Source: Quercus robur | Lineage: Eukaryota > Streptophyta > Magnoliopsida > Fagales > Fagaceae | Assembly: GCF_932294415.1 (NCBI RefSeq) | Contig: NC_065535.1 | Span: forward strand, 11,688,282 to 11,752,281 | Direction of reading: 5' to 3' | DNA: 64,000 nucleotides | Shown: positions 1-11,068 of the stretch, piece after piece | How the letters are laid out: every line of letters starts with the position of its first letter | How positions within the stretch are numbered: position 1 is the stretch's first letter | Notes under the pieces: model-generated | What the model was told of the DNA's origin: nothing | The model's database searches: none | The model's input: only the letters and a program-made list of their open reading frames with translations | Program-made: the position numbers and the translations under genes

Positions 1-1443
1 AACACCTTAATGTCACATTACCGTAATGTGCACCACATTAAGGGCACATCACGGTGAACCAAATGCCTCCATTAGGTATGGGTACAATGGCTATTTTGAT
101 GTATTTGTGCTTCATATTTTGTTATTAATAAGTGAAATAGGTAATAACACATCAGTTATGACTTCCCTTTGTATGGGGCAACAAACCCAAAACATTACAA
201 AAAATATGAGCATTACTTATAAAAAAAAGGGGATTGGATGCAGGATTGCAGGGCTTGCTTAGTCCCATAACTTTCAAGAGTTTGGTGTTTGGATAAATCC
301 AACTGGCTAGTGTGAATTCCCACTTACTAAAACACTTTAATTGCCAATAAACATGGTCTTCCACGTCACCATTCCTTTTGCTATGATGCACTACAATCAA
401 CATATCACACACAGCCCACTTAATGATTTTTCTGAAGTTCTAAGAAATTGATTGTGCTGCTCCCTGAGTTCACCCCCGGTGTGTACATGGGTGGTTTTTT
501 TTCAATAAAATTTTCAGAACTTATCCAAAAAAATAAAAATAAAAATCTGCAGTTCTTTTTGGTGCTCAATTTGATCATTTATCAAGATCAAGAATGTGTA
601 CATTGTCAAAATCTGAGTGGATGATGACCATCAAAGTAAACTCTAATTAAAGATGAACCAATTACTAGAGTAGAAATTTTAAAGGATATGGGAATGGGTG
701 ATCCAAGAGTGGAGGTCCATATGCTAGGATCAGCTGAGCAATTGGCCTCTGCCCTATTGTTATGGGTGGGTTTGAAAGTTGTAGTTGGAGTCACCATGCT
801 TGCACTTGTACTGCCTTTTAGATGATAAAAAGATTCAGTGTTGATTAGTTGTGATGTGTAGGTAATTCAACTAGGAAAGATTGTGGATACCTAGCTGAGT
901 TAGTCAGATCATTAGGAAGGGAAGAAAAAGATGAGAAAGACAAGAAGTCTGTTCATTGAGGATATGTTTTGGGGCTGTGGAGATCTCTTTTTTATTTTTA
1001 ATAATAATGCTGTGTTGATAGAATGCATATTGAGGCATTATTTCAAGAAAGAGCCACCACTATCTTGTCATTTTAATTGCTAAGCATGCTCAAATTTAGT
1101 GGTTGAAGCGACATCAAAAAGCTGGGAGCTTACTAATATACACTAGTGTGGTGAAGTAGAATAGAAATATTTTTTTCCCATTTCAAAGCAGATCTAGTCT
1201 GTTTCTGAAAGCATTTGTTTACTTTGTGTTCTATATTTTTATTTGAAAATATTTTTGTCTTTATTTATATATACATTTATTTATTTATTCCCCCACCCCA
1301 TCTGCTGCCTTTCTTGCTTTTATACTAATATAAAATTTTGATGTTGGAGATAAATCAAAGAAATTAAAATTTCTTCAAGTATCGTTTAATATATGGCAGT
1401 CAAAACTCAAAGGAATTAATTATTTTTGCCCCTTTGTTACCAG
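1..1443. other. Probable intron or intergenic DNA at the window edge
   Basis: This AT-rich stretch has no exon I can assign. If the short exon at 1444-1503 is real, part or all of this is the intron before it. One open segment (640-825 +) would encode a hydrophobic peptide ending in an LLLWVGLKVVVGV-type stretch, but it has no recognised homologue and no clear splice context. Confidence 0.4.
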
Positions 1444-1503
1444 GCAAAGGCAAAGACAAAGGCAAACGCACATAAGAAGGCAGAAGCTAAGGATCATCAT
1501 TGA
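1444..1503 (+). CDS. Possible 3'-terminal coding exon of an unidentified gene (partial)
   Basis: A pyrimidine-rich tract ending in CAG at 1441-1443 is followed by an open stretch that encodes a Lys/Ala-rich tail ending in EAKDHH and then a TGA stop at 1501-1503. About 270 bases of T-rich, 3'UTR-like sequence follow, to around 1770. This is how the last exon of a plant gene usually looks. The preceding exons lie beyond the window edge or cannot be recognised in it. The tail is low-complexity and gives no family assignment. It could equally be a chance open stretch behind a polypyrimidine tract. Confidence 0.35.
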   Translation, partial: AKAKTKANAHKKAEAKDHH

Positions 1504-2640
1504 TGGGCCCTGGTAGTTACATTTTGCACGACTGGCAGTGAGATACGCACAGAGAGAGAGAGAGGAGACAGACAGCTTCACTTATGTTTCTTTTATAAGA
1601 TGAAGATATTTTTTTCTTTTATAATGATCTTTTGGGTATTTGTTGGCTCTCTGGCCCTGTACGATGTCCTTTTATGAATGGCAGATGGATAGTTTGTTGC
1701 GGCTAATGGCATGATTGTTCAAGCATATGCATTTCTTTTCCTCAATAATATATTACTTGTATGGCGTTCGTGCTTTATTCTAGATTTTCAAATTGGTTAC
1801 TGATTCATTGAGATTGTTGTGTAGAGAAATTGATCATTAGAAGGTGGGGTGGGAAAAACCATACAGGGGGAAACACGTGAAAGCTTCTTCCTATGTCTGT
1901 TGACGTTCATATGCCCCTTATATTCTACATGACAGTAATACTGGAAATGCTGTTAATTTTGTAGCAGCGACATGATTCAGTTTTACTTTTGTGGTCATAT
2001 ATTCAATAGGAGCCTAACTGATTATTTTTTTTTTGGAGAATAGCTTGACTGATGATTGAATGACATTTACCCCTAATATTCAGTACTATTGATATGATGG
2101 TTGGTAGCTACGGATCTCAACAAACTGTGTACCTAGGTGCAGCAGAGGGTTTACAGGTTGGTTCAACATGCTGGATTTGGAGGGGGATAGAGAGCTGCAA
2201 ATCTATCATTAACAAAAGCATATGTATTTTTGAATATTAGGGTATTGCTGGATCCCTGGGCTTGATGGGTTCAAACCGAACCCTGAACCCCAAAGATGAA
2301 GATTTTCAATACAACCCCATATGGTTGTTAATCTAATAAATTCAAATGATAAAATTTGAGACAGGGAAGATCTATTGGATGAATGATGAAAGTTCTAAAG
2401 AAGAAATTCTCAATCATCCCTTGCCGTTCTTACCACCAGAGGATTGTGTGATATGGGTGGGAGATAGAAAGTTCCTTTGCTGTAAAATAAGCCTATTGGC
2501 TCCTGTGGAAGCGTCGTTTTAGAAGGGAGATTCAATATTTGTGTGATTGTGTCTTCTATAAAGATTGAACCTGGATGAAAAATATTTCTGTGGAGAATTG
2601 TAGTTGGTGTTTTAGTTTTAGTTTTAGTTTTATCCTTTAA
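1504..2640. other. Flank of the partial gene and intergenic DNA
   Basis: 3'UTR-like sequence runs to about 1770, then unassigned intergenic DNA. A short (GA)n run lies at 1551-1564. The interval from about 2400 to 2640 may be the decayed upstream part of the retroelement relic that follows. No gene is seen. Confidence 0.5.
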
Positions 2641-3270
2641 AAGGTAAAGTTGGCCCAGCATAGGAAAGTCTTAAACATAGATTGCCCCCTTTGTGGAGTA
2701 ATGGAAGATTCTACTTTTCTTCTATTTAAAAGGTGTCTAATAATCCAGCACAAAAGGAGGAGTCCAATTGCAAAGGCCTTTGTTTCAAATCCAAATGTGG
2801 TTTTAATTCAGATGCCTTTTCAGTCAATTCTTTGGAATTATTAACCAACCTACAGAGCATTTAGGTAAAGGTATTGATAATTTGATAGTAACCTGTGTTG
2901 TATTGATAATTTTGCTAGATTCTCTCGACAACGGAACTCCTTGACTATGGATGGGTTAATTTGACAACTTCATATGGCTTATAATTCCTATTCTCCTAAG
3001 ATGGCCACTAATAATAGTAACAGGTTTTGTGAAGTAACATGGTTGGGTTAAACCTCCCTTTAGTTACATAAAACTTGACTTTGATGCGACTACAGATCAA
3101 TGACACTTGGTTTACTTTGTTGTTGAGGAGTCATGGGGGAAAGAGCTAGAAAATTTGGACCAAGCTCATTCCCAAATGTGATCCTAATATAGTTGCAGCT
3201 TTAGTTGTAGATGCGCAGTATGTTTAGCAATTGAATTAGAAGGTAGTAATTCCCCAAGGGTTGACTTAGT
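2641..3270 (+). pseudogene. Relic of a non-LTR retrotransposon: zinc-binding and RNase H-like remnants
   Basis: At about 2656-2735 the reading NIDCPLCGVMEDSTFLLFKRC keeps the CPLCG...E(D/T)...LF..C pattern of the zinc-binding domain (zf-RVT) found downstream of reverse transcriptase in plant LINEs. About 300 bases later, at 3044-3095, the reading WVKPPFSYIKLDFDAT matches the W.PP.....K.N.D.A opening of the RNase H domain that normally follows. In-frame stops and frame changes separate and follow these pieces, so nothing here can be expressed as a full protein. The motif order and spacing fit a decayed LINE 3' half or a captured RNase H-like gene. Identification rests on motif recognition only. 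Confidence 0.5.
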
Positions 3271-4060
3271 GGTTCTAAGGCCTCATGATATTTATAAGAT
3301 TATGGATTCATTTTGGAGCTACTCCCATTAAATTCCTCCTTGTAATAACCTAGTACGTGTAGGATGGGGGATTGCATACACTCGAGGAAATAATCAGATA
3401 TTTGATGTGAGTTTTTATTTTCTTTGAAAGTGGAGTTTGATAGGTAATTTTAAAATTTTCAATTAAGCGTTATGTTTTTAATTTTTTGTTTATTGATAAA
3501 TCACTTTCAATTAGGCAATATATTTTGTTTTGTTTTTTGAGATTAGATAATAGGCATTTTTAAAGTAAGTAAAATAGGACACTATATTATCTTTATATAT
3601 TAATCTTTATAGTTTATATATTAAGAGGATTCATAAAGTTAGTTATAATTTCAGAAATGTCAAAAATACCCCTAATTTAACTAGATAATCCTTATTCTTA
3701 AAAAATATAAAATAAGGTTAAAATTGTAATTCAACAAAATTCAGAAGAAAAAAAAAACTACCGGAGAAATTTTTTTCCTAAAAATTAGCATACTCTCTAT
3801 TTCAATATATCTCACGCACATTTGATACATTTTTTTTTCCTAAAAATTAGCACACACTAAACCCAACAGTTTACTCTATTTCAAATTCTAAATTTTAGTT
3901 TCTTAAAAATCACTTCTTGTGTATTCTCACTAATAATAGAAAAATTCAAATTGAAAAATTACATTAAACTCAAAAAAAAAAAAAAAAAAGTCTCATCGCA
4001 TATGCGAAGTGCATGTAATGAGGCTAATACTTAATTAATAGGAAATAAAAAATTATCTTG
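3271..4060. other. AT-rich intergenic DNA
   Basis: No gene is seen. A segment reading TTTTTTTCCTAAAAATTAGCA occurs twice (about 3771-3792 and 3832-3853) as a short direct repeat. A poly(A) run lies at 3972-3989. Confidence 0.5.
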
Positions 4061-4136
4061 TGGGATCCAGTTAGCTCAATTGGTAAAGTTTTTTATAATT
4101 AAATAAGAAATCTGTGATTCAACTCTTGCCTACACC
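4061..4136 (+). mobile_element. SINE-like tRNA-derived fragment
   Basis: The segment contains a box A-like TTAGCTCAATTGG and, about 40 bases on, a box B-like GATTCAACTC, the internal RNA polymerase III promoter of tRNA-derived SINEs. It is closely related to the copy at 11393-11483, which has a clean target duplication. No matching duplication was found here. A T-run follows at 4154-4174. Confidence 0.5.
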
Positions 4137-4520
4137 ATAATTTTCAATTTAGTGTTTTTTTTTTTTTTTTTTTTGGTTTTTGTTTTAATTTTTTCAAATC
4201 TCTTCTTCTTTATTTTTGAATTATTAAAAAAATGTCATTTTTAATGTACTCCCTTTTTTTCATTTTAATGATTTATTTATTTATATTGGTGTTTGTTGTT
4301 TTCTCTTCACATCTGTTTTGTATTTTTTTTCTTTTATTTTTTTTTTCATTTTAATGAATGTATTTTCTATGTCCAAAATAAAAATCAATATGTGTGTGGT
4401 TTAATTGGATAAAATGGAGAAATGTCTCAAATTGAGATGAATGGAAAATTATGACATTAAACCAAAAAAAAACCTCTTTGTGCATGTGACGAAACTAGTT
4501 TTATTTGTTTAGATGATATA
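4137..4520. other. T-rich intergenic DNA
   Basis: Low-complexity T-rich sequence with a long T-run around 4154-4174. No gene or bounded element is seen. Confidence 0.5.
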
Positions 4521-4760
4521 GGTGGAGTTTGGATCCACGTTTCTACGTTCACATTTGTGCGTTTGCGAGTTTTCTCTTTTTTTTTTTCTTTTTTTTTAGA
4601 TTAGCGCCTGGTACACTGTTCATGGGACATGAATAGTACACCAAGACATATGAATAGTAAAAAAGGATGAACAGTAATTTTTTATATATTTAAAAATTAT
4701 TTTACTATAGTGTTTTCAGTTTTCAGCAAAATAAGTTGTATTCAAACGGATCCATAAAAT
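4521..4760. mobile_element. MITE-like element with GGATCC-containing inverted ends
   Basis: The left end reads TTTGGATCCACGTTT (about 4528-4542) and the right end, read on the opposite strand, ATGGATCCGTTTGAA (about 4741-4755). The inside holds GAATAGTA/GAACAGTA repeats. Size (about 240 bp) and terminal inversion fit a MITE. The target duplication is not clear, so the ends are approximate. Confidence 0.4.
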
Positions 4761-5350
4761 CATTTTAATTTGGAATTGAGATTTTTTTTATCTACAAAGA
4801 CTCGTGAATTCTAATTAATTTTTTTTAATAATTTAAATAATACAGTAGAAGAGGAGGGAAATTTTAATTAATTTAAACTAACATAATTTAGTGCTATAAA
4901 TGATTCTAAAACTATAAAATAAAAAATACAGATATAGATATAGATATAAAGTTTTTTGTTTTTTGTTTTTTGTTTTTTTTGGTTTTTTGTTTTTTTTTTT
5001 TTTTGATAGGTGATAAAAACTACAATTATTTAGAACGTATAGAGAATAGAGTACAGTCCATCCTTCAAAATTCAAAATCAAATCCAGAAGCGGCGATGTG
5101 TAATTTCTGAAGGATAAAAGCCCAAAATCTTATTTCAAGGCGGCGATGCGTAAATCTCTGTTACTTCGCATATATACTCCGATTTCAAAGCGGTGAGTTT
5201 TAGTTATATATAGTATTTCCTTAGTACCAACAATTTAAACTTTCACACAGTGGAATTAGGGTTTCGCTTATCAAAAATCCCTAAATCCTCAAATCTCTCC
5301 CTCTATCTTTTTTCCTTCATTGAATCTCTGCTATATCTGTATCTTCAACA
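4761..5350 (+). promoter_or_regulatory. Promoter and 5' leader region of the PRP22-type helicase gene
   Basis: AT-rich upstream DNA with a T-run at 4988-5004, TATA-like stretches (ATATATAC near 5169; TTATATATAG near 5204) and a pyrimidine-rich leader from about 5270 to the ATG at 5351. The sequence TTAGGGTTT at 5256-5264 is a telo-box in reverse orientation, common just upstream of plant housekeeping and RNA-processing genes. The transcription start is not fixed by the sequence. Confidence 0.5.
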
Positions 5351-8300
5351 ATGGCCCCCGCCGCTAAAGACGACGGGTTGAAGAAGCTCGAATACCTGTC
5401 ACTCGTCTCCAAGGTTTGCTCTGAACTCGAAACGCATTTAGGGTTTGGAGACAAAGTTCTCGCCGAGTTCATCACCGATTTGGGCAGAAACTGCGAGACC
5501 GTCGACGAATTCGACTCGAAGCTGAAAGAGAATGGTGCTGAGATGCCCGATTACTTTGTCCGTACGCTTTTGACGATTATCCACGCCATTCTTCCTCCGA
5601 AGCCGAAGGAATCGAAGAAGGAAAGCGTTGTGGACGGTGAGAAACCTAAGTATGGTGCCCTAGCGATTGCGGATACTAGGGAAAGAGCTAAGGAGCTCGA
5701 TAGGGAAATCGAACTGGAGGCCCGAGAGCGGCGTAGAGAGAGGGAAGAAGAAGAAGAAGCAGAAGATAGGCATAGAGGTAGAGACAGGGACAGAGATAGA
5801 GATAGAGGTAGAGGTAGAGGTAGAGATAGGGACAGAGATAGAGATAGAGATCGAAACAGAGATGGAGAAAGAGATCGAGACAGAAGAGATAGGCGTGGTT
5901 ACGACAGAGACGAGAGGCGTAGAGAAAGGGATGTTGAAGATGATGAGTATGATGATAGAAGAGACTACAGGAGTAAAGGAAGGCATGGCGATCGCCATGA
6001 GAAGCATTGGAGGGACGATGAGAATGAAGATAATAGTGGTAATGTTGATTATAGGAGAGGCAATAAGGATCGGCGGTACCACTCAGATGAGCCGGAAGTT
6101 TATAAGGTTTACAAGGGAAAGGTTTCGAGAGTGATGGACTCTGGCTGCTTCGTGCAATTGAGTGATTTTAAGGGGAAAGAGGGTATAGTCCATGTTTCGC
6201 AGATTGCAACTCGGAGGATTACTAATGCCAAGGATGTTGTGAAGCGGGATCAGGAGGTTTATGTGAAGGTGATCTCTGTTTCGAATCAGAAGATGAGTCT
6301 TTCAATGAGGGATGTCGATCAGCATACTGGTAAGGATCTTCTTCCGCTGCCGAAGGGTCCGGAGGATGATTTGAATAGGGCAAACCCAACTGGGACGAGG
6401 GAGGGGCCTACTATGAGGACGGGCCTTTCGGGGATTAGGATAGTGGAGGAGGATGATGTTGTTCCTTCCCGGAGACCGTTGAAGAGGATGAGTTCGCCAG
6501 AGAAGTGGGAAGCGAAGCAGTTGATTGCTTCAGGTGTTTTGACACTTGCAGACTATCCCACTTATGATGAGGAAGGAGATGGATTATTATATCAAGAAGA
6601 GGGTGCTGAGGAGGAGCTTGAGATTGAGATGAATGAGGATGAACCAGCGTTTCTACACGGGCAGAGCAGGTATTCAATGGATATGTCACCTGTGAAAATT
6701 TTTAAGAATCCAGAAGGGTCTTTGAGTCGTGCAGCGGCACTTCAGTCTGCGCTTATAAAGGAGCGCAGAGAAGTAAGAGAACAGCAGCAGAGAACTATGC
6801 TGGACTCTATTCCTAAGGATTTGAATCGTCCTTGGGAAGACCCTATGCCTGAGACGGGTGAGAGGCATCTAGCACAGGAGCTTAGAGGTGTTGGTTTATC
6901 AGCATATGATATGCCAGAGTGGAAGAAGGATGCTTATGGACAATCACTTAGCTTTGGGCAGAGATCGAAGCTGTCCATTCAGGAGCAGAGGCAGAGCTTG
7001 CCAATCTACAAATTAAAGAAGGAACTCGTTCAGGCGGTGCATGAAAATCAAGTCCTAGTTGTAATTGGTGAGACTGGTTCGGGTAAGACAACTCAGGTAA
7101 CTCAGTATCTAGCAGAAGCTGGATACACAACGAAGGGTAAAATTGGCTGTACTCAGCCCCGTAGGGTGGCTGCAATGTCTGTGGCTAAGAGGGTTGCTGA
7201 AGAGTTTGGTTGTCGTTTGGGTGAGGAAGTTGGATATGCTATTCGATTTGAAGATTGTACTGGTCCAGATACTGTCATCAAGTACATGACTGATGGTATG
7301 CTTCTTAGGGAAATTTTGATCGATGAAAACCTTTCTCAGTACTCTGTTGTTATGCTTGATGAAGCACACGAGAGGACTATACACACAGATGTTCTTTTTG
7401 GATTACTCAAGCAACTAGTAAAACGGAGACCCGACCTGCGCTTGATTGTCACGTCTGCAACACTGGATGCGGAGAAGTTTTCAGGGTATTTCTTTAACTG
7501 TAATATATTTACAATTCCTGGTAGAACTTTTCCTGTTGAGATACTCTACACCAAACAGCCAGAAAGTGATTACCTGGATGCATCTCTAATTACTGTGCTA
7601 CAGATCCACTTGACAGAACCTGAAGGAGACATCCTTCTCTTCTTGACTGGTCAGGAGGAGATTGATTTTGCGTGCCAGTCTCTTTATGAAAGGATGAAGG
7701 GGCTAGGTAAAAATGTTCCAGAATTGATTATTCTACCGGTTTATAGTGCACTTCCTAGTGAAATGCAGTCAAGGATATTTGAACCTGCACCTCCGGGGAA
7801 GAGGAAAGTGGTAGTTGCTACCAATATCGCTGAGGCATCTTTGACAATTGATGGAATTTATTATGTTATTGATCCTGGGTTTGCAAAGCAGAATGTGTAT
7901 AACCCAAAGCAAGGGCTTGATTCGCTGGTCATAACTCCTATTTCACAAGCTTCAGCCAAGCAGAGAGCTGGGCGTGCTGGGCGTACGGGACCTGGGAAAT
8001 GTTATCGTCTCTACACAGAGAGTGCATACCGCAATGAGATGTCCCCTACTTCAATTCCTGAAATACAGAGGATAAATCTTGGGTTGACTACGCTTACCAT
8101 GAAAGCTATGGGGATAAATGATCTTCTGTCTTTTGATTTCATGGATCCACCTTCTCCCCAAGCTCTCATTTCTGCCATGGAACAGCTGTACAGTCTAGGA
8201 GCTCTTGATGAGGAGGGGCTTCTGACCAAATTGGGCCGGAAAATGGCAGAATTTCCTCTTGAACCACCATTATCTAAGATGCTGCTTGCCAGTGTGGACC

Positions 8301-9637
8301 TTGGATGCAGTGATGAGATTTTGACTATCATTGCAATGATTCAAACAGGGAATATCTTCTACAGGCCTAGAGAGAAACAAGCACAAGCTGATCAGAAGAG
8401 GGCCAAGTTTTTCCAGCCAGAGGGAGACCATCTGACATTACTTGCGGTTTATGAGGCTTGGAAAAGTAATAACTTTTCTGGGCCCTGGTGTTTTGAGAAC
8501 TTTGTTCAGTCTAGATCCTTGAGGAGGGCACAGGATGTCAGAAAACAGCTACTCACCATCATGGACAAGTATGCTTTCTATTTTCTTTTGAAGTTGTTCT
8601 ATTGTTTCCTGCCTTTATCTTTGCTCCAAGTGTTTCTTTCATATCTTCTGCAAATTTTAGGCACCTGAGACTAATCTCTTGGGTGTCCTTGTGTGTCTGT
8701 ATTTCTTTAGTAGTGTCTTATTATTTTGCATCTTATACTAGTAAATTGAGAATATTGTTTTCTTTTCATGCTTGAAAGAATAGTGTTTGTTGTCCATCCT
8801 AGTTTGGATACCACAATTATGATATTTGGTCCCTAAGCACCAAATAGGTCAAATGGCATTTCCTGGCCTTTCCAAGGGAGACTTCCAGGGTTTGAGTCCC
8901 CCCTCCCACACTTAAATGTAACAAACTGTATGTCTGTGTGGTATCAATCTGTGTGATATCAGGACTTTTCATGAGCCCTAATGCTTGCTGGAAGAGAAGT
9001 TTACTTTTTCCCTCATTATCCATTTAACTAGTTGCAAAATTGGCAGCAAATGCTATAGACAACTTTTAATTTGTTGATTTAGCTAATCATTACTGTACCT
9101 TTTTGAATATATAATTTTATGGGTGCCATATCTGTTCTACTGGTTTTGTTGATGAAGCAATAGGTGATTATTGTTTATAGTTTTTTGTCTGTGGAGCTTA
9201 CTTGACACATTTATACTGATATATGAAGTTTAAACCATTGCAGATATAAATTGGACGTAGTGGCTGCTGGGAGAAATTTTACAAAGATCCGAAAGGCGAT
9301 TACTGCAGGGTTCTTTTTCCATGCATCTAGAAAGGACCCACAAGAGGGCTATAGGACCCTAGTAGAGAACCAACCGGTCTATATACATCCAAGCAGTGCT
9401 CTTTTCCAGAGGCAACCTGACTGGGTCATCTACCATGAGCTGGTGATGACTACAAAGGAGTACATGCGAGAGGTCACAGTTATTGATCCTAAATGGCTCG
9501 TGGAACTGGCGCCTAGATTTTTCAAAGTAGCAGATTCTACAAAGTTGAGCAAGCGAAAACGACAAGAAAGGATTGAGCCACTCTATGACAGATATCATGA
9601 GCCGAATTCTTGGCGTTTGAGTAAACGCCGTGCTTGA
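5351..9637 (+). CDS. PRP22: PRP22/DEAH5-type pre-mRNA splicing DEAH-box RNA helicase (2 exons, 1203 aa)
   Basis: Spliceosomal ATP-dependent helicase of the DHX8/PRP22 family, which acts in the second splicing step and releases mature mRNA in the nucleus. Coding exons are 5351-8568 and 9244-9637. The GT at 8569 and the AG at 9242-9243 join in frame as MDK-YKLDVV. Domains in order: a helical N-terminus (about 1-90), an Arg/Asp-rich repeat region (about 110-240), an S1 RNA-binding domain (about 249-325), the helicase core with GETGSGKT (573-580), DEAH (670-673), SAT (702-704) and QRAGRAGR (871-878), then HA2 and OB-fold regions. The C-terminus ends LSKRRA. Length fits the family (about 1170-1220 aa). 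Reading through the donor would add an unrelated tail and stop at 8668, losing the C-terminal domain, so the spliced form is preferred. Family identity is very secure. Confidence 0.97.
5776..5900 (+). repeat. Coding microsatellite (degenerate GAYAGR hexamers) in the PRP22-type gene
   Basis: An imperfect run of GACAGG/GATAGA/GGTAGA units encodes alternating Arg-Asp and Arg-Gly dipeptides at about residues 142-183. It gives the RD-rich segment typical of this helicase family. Repeat number is likely to vary between alleles; because the unit is six bases, such changes keep the frame. Confidence 0.8.
8820..8965 (+). mobile_element. SINE-like insertion inside the PRP22-type intron
   Basis: Within the 675-bp intron there is a box A-like GTCAAATGGCA (8849-8859) and, about 40 bases on, a box B-like GGGTTTGAGTCCCC (8888-8901). 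That arrangement is typical of tRNA-derived plant SINEs. The element is on the same strand as the gene. I could not fix the target-site duplication, so the boundaries are approximate. Confidence 0.5.
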
Positions 9638-11060
9638 GATGTATTAGCGTCATTCATTTTGATTATGAGTATTGCTGTAAATGCTGTTTTCCTTGTATAA
9701 TTTTCTGATTATATTTTGACATGCTAGAGACCCTTGAAATGATAATGATCAAAAGTTTTCCCAAATTTGAGATGTTGGGTCATTTGCTGGTTTTCAGTTA
9801 ACACTGATCTTAGTTTACATTACTGCGTTTTATTAATTGAAGTTATGACTCTTGACTTAATTTTGTCTGTTCAATCCAAAATATTAAGGAACTTATCCTC
9901 TTAGTCTGTAAGTGGTTTGCTTGTGTAATATGGGATATGCAAAGAATACTTGCTGAAGTCTTTAAAATGGACTTGTCAGAATCTGGTTGACTATGGTTTC
10001 TCCCTAATTTGGTCCTTGGTAGCTTTACATTTTTCTTAGTTAGATGAATTCTTTATCTGAACAGAATTTGGATGAAGTTTGGGGTGTTCTTTTATCTGCT
10101 GCAGTGAAGACCCAAGACTCTATGATGTTGCAGCCTAGGTTTTTGAGTATATGTGAGGCAAACTGTTATTGCAAAAGCTGTGAACTGGTCCTTGCAGCTT
10201 CAAGTTGTGGAATCTAAACTATGATGGAGCATGAGTATCAAAGAATCTGGCAAGGCAGGTATCTTTCCTTACAAAGCCAGAGTATTTCTTTTACCTTTGA
10301 ACATGCATTTTGTCAGTTTCCTCATTTGTTTAGTTCACCGGTCAGGATTATCATTTTGGCTTTTATCCTCTTCTGACTATATCTAATTACTCCGTAATCA
10401 TCATTTCTTATTGCTTCATTACAAACTTTACGTGGTTGGACTTAAATAATATAAGTGTATGCATCCTCTTCAGCTATCCTAGGATTAATTATTAGGTGTA
10501 TGCCAATGTTAATCTCTCATCTATACATATTTAATAACGGAGGCATAGCCATAAATTCAGCTTAGCCTCCTATTAAGCCACGTCAGCCTTATGAAAATCT
10601 CATCACCCCTCTCCCTTTCTCTTTGCTTGCAGAATGTTATCCCTTCTTAATTGCCATCCATCTTAACCTTTGAGGCGTTGAATTGAAGGCCAAATGAACC
10701 AGTGTAACATTCCTTGCGGGAGTTACTCCATGTTACAATATCTATCTATATATGATTTCATCTCTCCCCCTCTCAGCCCTTCCTTTCTCCTTTAAACCAA
10801 TTTGCCTCGAGAATTGACTCTCTTTGTTGCCCTCCTTTATCTCCCTTCAACTCAGTCTCTCAATTTGAATCGTGTTACTCCGAATCGAAGCCTCTGATGA
10901 TGGGTATGACACAGACACAAATAGGGGAATTTCTCTTCTGAAAAAGCATGTTGGGTGGCTTTGATTTCACTTTCAAATTCTCATTCAGAGTAAGCTAAGA
11001 AATTTGCAGCGTTTTGTATATGTTATTTTGGTATTATCTCGTGATTATATGTTATTTTTG
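9638..11060. other. 3' flank of the PRP22-type gene and intergenic DNA
   Basis: The 3'UTR of the helicase probably ends within the first few hundred bases. From 10740 to 10900 a pyrimidine-rich, leader-like stretch ends in two adjacent ATGs at 10897-10902, but the reading frame from them closes after about 14 codons. The 16-nt sequence CAGCGTTTTGTATATG occurs at about 11007 and again at about 11085. No intact gene is seen. Confidence 0.45.
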
Positions 11061-11068
11061 AATGCCAT

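Noticed and set aside
640-825. Plus-strand open stretch encoding a hydrophobic peptide
   Set aside because: Looks protein-like but has an upstream stop, no splice acceptor that fits and no recognised family; not strong enough to call a gene.
4061-4136. Possible tRNA gene
   Set aside because: Box A and box B are present, but the stems of a tRNA cloverleaf do not form and related copies behave as SINEs.
5660-6134. Open frames of 140 aa (-) and 155 aa (+) over the start of the PRP22-type gene
   Set aside because: They are made of low-complexity Ile/Ser or Glu/Ile repeats read from the hexamer microsatellite in the wrong frame, inside a well-supported exon.
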